From NCBI GenBank assembly GCA_021496925.1, contig CP053915.1:4243501-4307500 (forward strand): a stretch of DNA of 64,000 nt, in the 5' to 3' direction. This DNA comes from Acidovorax sp. YS12. GTDB taxonomy: Bacteria; Pseudomonadota; Gammaproteobacteria; Burkholderiales; Burkholderiaceae_C. Position 1 is the first letter of the stretch. Every line of letters starts with the position of its first letter. A model generated the notes under the pieces. That model had not been told where the DNA came from and did not search any database. It saw only the letters and a program-made list of their open reading frames with translations. The translations under genes were made by a program, and so were the position numbers. Below are positions 62,105 to 64,000 of the stretch, in pieces.

Positions 62105-63217
62105 TCAGGCGCCGAGCAGGATGCGCAGCATGCGGCGCAGCGGCTCGGCGGCGCCCCACAGCAGCTGGTCGCCGATCACGAAGGCCGATACGTATTCCGG
62201 CCCCATGTTCAGCTTGCGCACGCGGCCCACGCCGACTTCCAGGCCGCCGGTGATGGCGGCGGGCGTCAGCTCCTTCACGGTGAGGGTGCGCTCGTTGGCG
62301 ACGAACTTCACCCAGGGGTTGCCGCTCTGGATGAGGGCTTCGATCTCGGCCAGGGGCAGGTCCTTCTTGAGCTTGAGCGTCAGCGCCAGGCTGTGGCAGC
62401 GCATGGCGCCGATGCGCACGCACAGGCCGTCCACCGGGATGGTGGCCTCGGTGCCCAGGATCTTGTTGACCTCGGCCTGGCCTTTCCATTCTTCCTTGGA
62501 CTGGCCGTTGTCGAGCTGCGCGTCGATCCAGGGGATCAGGCCGCCCGCGAGGGGCGCGCCGAAGAACTCGGTCGGCACGTCCTCGCGGATGGTCTGGGCC
62601 ACCTTGCGGTCGATGTCGAGGATGGCGGAGGCGGGCGTGGCCAGTTCGCCGGCCACCGCGGCATGCACCACGCCCATGCCCTTGAGCAGCTCGCGCATGT
62701 GGTTGGCGCCGCCGCCCGATGCTGCCTGGTAGGTCATGGAGCTGACCCATTCCACCAGGCCGGCCTTGAACAGCCCGCCCAGGCCCATCAGCAGGATGGA
62801 GTTGGTGCAGTTGCCGCCGATCCAGTTCCTGCCGCCAGCGGCCAGCTTGGCCTTGATCAGGCCTTCGTTGACCGGGTCGAGCACGATGACGGCATCGCTT
62901 TCCATGCGCAGCGACGACGCGGCGTCGATCCAGTGGCCGTTCCAGCCCGCGGCGCGGATTTGGGGGAAGACTTCCTTGGTGTAGTCGCCGCCCTGGCAGG
63001 TGATGATGATGTCGCACTTGGACAGCTCGGCGATGTCGTTGGCATCCTTGAGCTGGGTGTGGACCGTGGCCATGGCGGGCGCCTTGCCGCCGGCGTTGGA
63101 GGTGGAGAAGAAGACCGGCTCGATCAGCGCGAAGTCGCCTTCGGCCTGCATGCGGTCCATCAGCACGGAACCGACCATGCCGCGCCAGCCGACCAGACCT
63201 ACCAATTGCTTGCTCAT
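62105..63217 (-). CDS. asd: Aspartate-semialdehyde dehydrogenase
   Basis: Makes aspartate semialdehyde, the branch point to lysine/diaminopimelate, threonine, isoleucine and methionine. The 370-residue product starts MSKQLVGLVGWRGMVGSVLM (NADP-binding) and has the active-site cysteine in WIGGNCTNSILLMGLGG, plus the histidine in RIGAMRCHSLALTLKLK. This is the proteobacterial 370-residue type. An AAAGGG ribosome site precedes ATG 63217. A Thr/Ile/Lys-rich leader frame lies 109 bp upstream and may control it by attenuation. Confidence 0.96.
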   Translation of the reverse strand: MSKQLVGLVGWRGMVGSVLMDRMQAEGDFALIEPVFFSTSNAGGKAPAMATVHTQLKDANDIAELSKCDIIITCQGGDYTKEVFPQIRAAGWNGHWIDAASSLRMESDAVIVLDPVNEGLIKAKLAAGGRNWIGGNCTNSILLMGLGGLFKAGLVEWVSSMTYQAASGGGANHMRELLKGMGVVHAAVAGELATPASAILDIDRKVAQTIREDVPTEFFGAPLAGGLIPWIDAQLDNGQSKEEWKGQAEVNKILGTEATIPVDGLCVRIGAMRCHSLALTLKLKKDLPLAEIEALIQSGNPWVKFVANERTLTVKELTPAAITGGLEVGVGRVRKLNMGPEYVSAFVIGDQLLWGAAEPLRRMLRILLGA

Positions 63218-63325
63218 TTCAATCGCCCTTTCAAGTTAAAAACAGTGCGCACCCGACCGGTGGCTGCTTTTCTTCGCCCCCGGCTCGTCTGGCCAGGGAG
63301 GGCGCACGACGATACCGGAGCTGGA

Positions 63326-63427
63326 TCAGCCCTTAATGGTCGTGGTTTTGGTGGTGATTGCGCGCGCAGCCTTGCATGCCGTGGCGGCAGAGGCGGTGTT
63401 CAGGGCGAACGGGCGGGCGGCAAACAT
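63326..63427 (-). CDS. Candidate attenuator leader peptide of asd
   Basis: A 33-residue frame starting MFAARPFALNTASAATACKA and ending ARAITTKTTTIKG. The last stretch ITTKTTTIK has five Thr, two Ile and two Lys, all end products of the pathway that Asd feeds, as in thr and ilv leader peptides. A TACAAT box ends 8 bases before the ATG, so the transcript would be nearly leaderless; no ribosome site or good -35 is seen. Downstream, cgtgcgccc and gggtgcgcac can pair alternatively, and gtgcgcac is followed by tgttttt before asd. Function is inferred. Confidence 0.5.
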   Translation of the reverse strand: MFAARPFALNTASAATACKAARAITTKTTTIKG

Positions 63428-63469
63428 AGCCGCGCATTGTAGCGGAATGCGTTGCCGCCGCGGCGCCTC

Positions 63470-63574
63470 ATACGGGTTTGCCTTCAACCGTATAACTAGG
63501 CGGGAAGCCGCAGACAGTGCTGTAGCACGGCAAGGCGAACCAACGACGTTAGACGGTTGAAGGCAAATCCGTAT
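63470..63574. repeat. 105-bp element with 22-bp inverted ends
   Basis: Ends atacgggtttgccttcaacc-gt and its inverted partner acggttgaaggcaaatccgtat with one mismatch, 61 bp apart, with a small gtgctgtagcac palindrome inside. The right end runs into the stop codon of the SDR gene. It may act as a terminator and a boundary between the convergent or tandem leftward units. Confidence 0.6.
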
Positions 63575-64000
63575 CAGCCCCTTTGCACCGATACGCCGCC
63601 ATCCACCAGCATGGCCGTGCCGGTGACGAACGAGGCGGCATCGGACGCCAGGTACAGCGCGGCCCGGGCGATTTCCTCCGGCTTGGCCAGGCGCTTGAGC
63701 GCGTGCAGCTGCGCCACCTGGGCCAGGGCTTCGGGCGTGGCGTTCATGGCGTGGGCCATGGGGGTGAGCGTGCCGCCGGGCAGCAGGGCGTTGACGCGCA
63801 CGCCGTGCGCCCCGAACTCCGTGGCCAAGGCCTGGGTGAGCCCGACCAGCCCGGCCTTGCTGGCCGCGTAGGCCGCCGTGCCTGGGAACGCCGCGGTATG
63901 GCCGACGAAGGTGGATGTGAAGATGACCGAGCCGCCGCCGCGCGCGCGCATCGCCGGGATCTGGTGCTTGGCGCCCAGGAAGGCGCTGGTGAGGTTGGTG
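63574..64000 (-). CDS. SDR-family oxidoreductase, 5' end beyond the window
   Basis: The last 141 codons of a short-chain dehydrogenase/reductase using NAD(P)H. The catalytic YxxxK is in AAYAASKAGLVGLTQALATE, with the serine upstream in VIFTSTFVGH. VRVNALLPGGTLTPMAHAMN is the PG motif after the active site, and the C-terminus ends in LYLASDAASFVTGTAMLVDG then GVSVQRG. The cofactor-binding N-terminus lies outside the window. Substrate unknown. Confidence 0.9.
   Translation of the reverse strand, partial: TNLTSAFLGAKHQIPAMRARGGGSVIFTSTFVGHTAAFPGTAAYAASKAGLVGLTQALATEFGAHGVRVNALLPGGTLTPMAHAMNATPEALAQVAQLHALKRLAKPEEIARAALYLASDAASFVTGTAMLVDGGVSVQRG

Noticed and set aside
63484..63560. Resemblance to an integron attC site (tataact ... 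gttagac)
   Set aside because: The R-box match is imperfect, the inner arms do not pair like attC, and there is no integrase or cassette array nearby.

Overview
The window is high-GC bacterial DNA from a betaproteobacterium, most likely a member of the Comamonadaceae (Acidovorax-like). The order spoT-rpoZ-gmk-yicC-(kinase/phosphatase pair)-rph-rdgB-hemW, the trpF-trpB-trpA-accD block next to truA, fimV and asd, and a family of short intergenic palindromes built around agcgcttg all point that way. No rRNA, tRNA or CRISPR array was seen.

Layout. (1) 1-8682: housekeeping genes: spoT (3' part missing), rpoZ, gmk and yicC leftward; a Ser/Thr kinase/PP2C phosphatase pair, rph, rdgB and hemW rightward. 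(2) 8692-14102: an I78-type inhibitor lipoprotein, a SPOR-domain membrane protein, a DUF2946 protein, an OprC-like copper receptor and an LCMT-type methyltransferase. (3) 14262-26035: purine/glyoxylate catabolism: hydroxypyruvate isomerase, glycerate kinase, a GntR regulator, PuuE allantoinase, a UraD-AllC fusion, an M20 amidohydrolase, then an EAL protein, a chemoreceptor and an NCS2 purine permease. A shared GTATAC-centred palindrome lies in front of the regulator/glycerate kinase pair and of the permease, which suggests one regulon.

(4) 26165-47403: an accessory island for metal-chelate uptake. HipBA sits between two 199-bp direct repeats. A leftward operon follows, with a TonB receptor, an AAA+ ATPase, a binding protein, a FecCD permease, its ATPase, TonB, ExbB and ExbD. 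A second, lower-GC unit holds another STN-type TonB receptor, a binding protein broken by an amber codon, and a radical SAM enzyme. The two receptors share a nearly identical 321-bp cassette (upstream region, signal peptide, STN domain); one copy carries a 269-bp MITE. FecI and FecR probably control both receptors. The island also holds an AbiE type IV toxin-antitoxin pair, an IS5-family element with a 4-bp target duplication, a 160-bp palindrome, and a vapB followed by a vapC stump.

(5) 47438-64000: core genes again: a ModE-like regulator, malic enzyme, an NMT1-type ABC importer, an MFS exporter, accD, trpA, trpB, trpF, truA, fimV, asd and the 3' part of an SDR gene. In front of asd is a 33-codon reading frame ending in a run of Thr, Ile and Lys codons, all end products of the Asd pathway. 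It is a candidate attenuator leader peptide.

The least familiar systems are the radical SAM/TonB-receptor unit, the AAA+ ATPase inside the uptake operon, and the asd leader.
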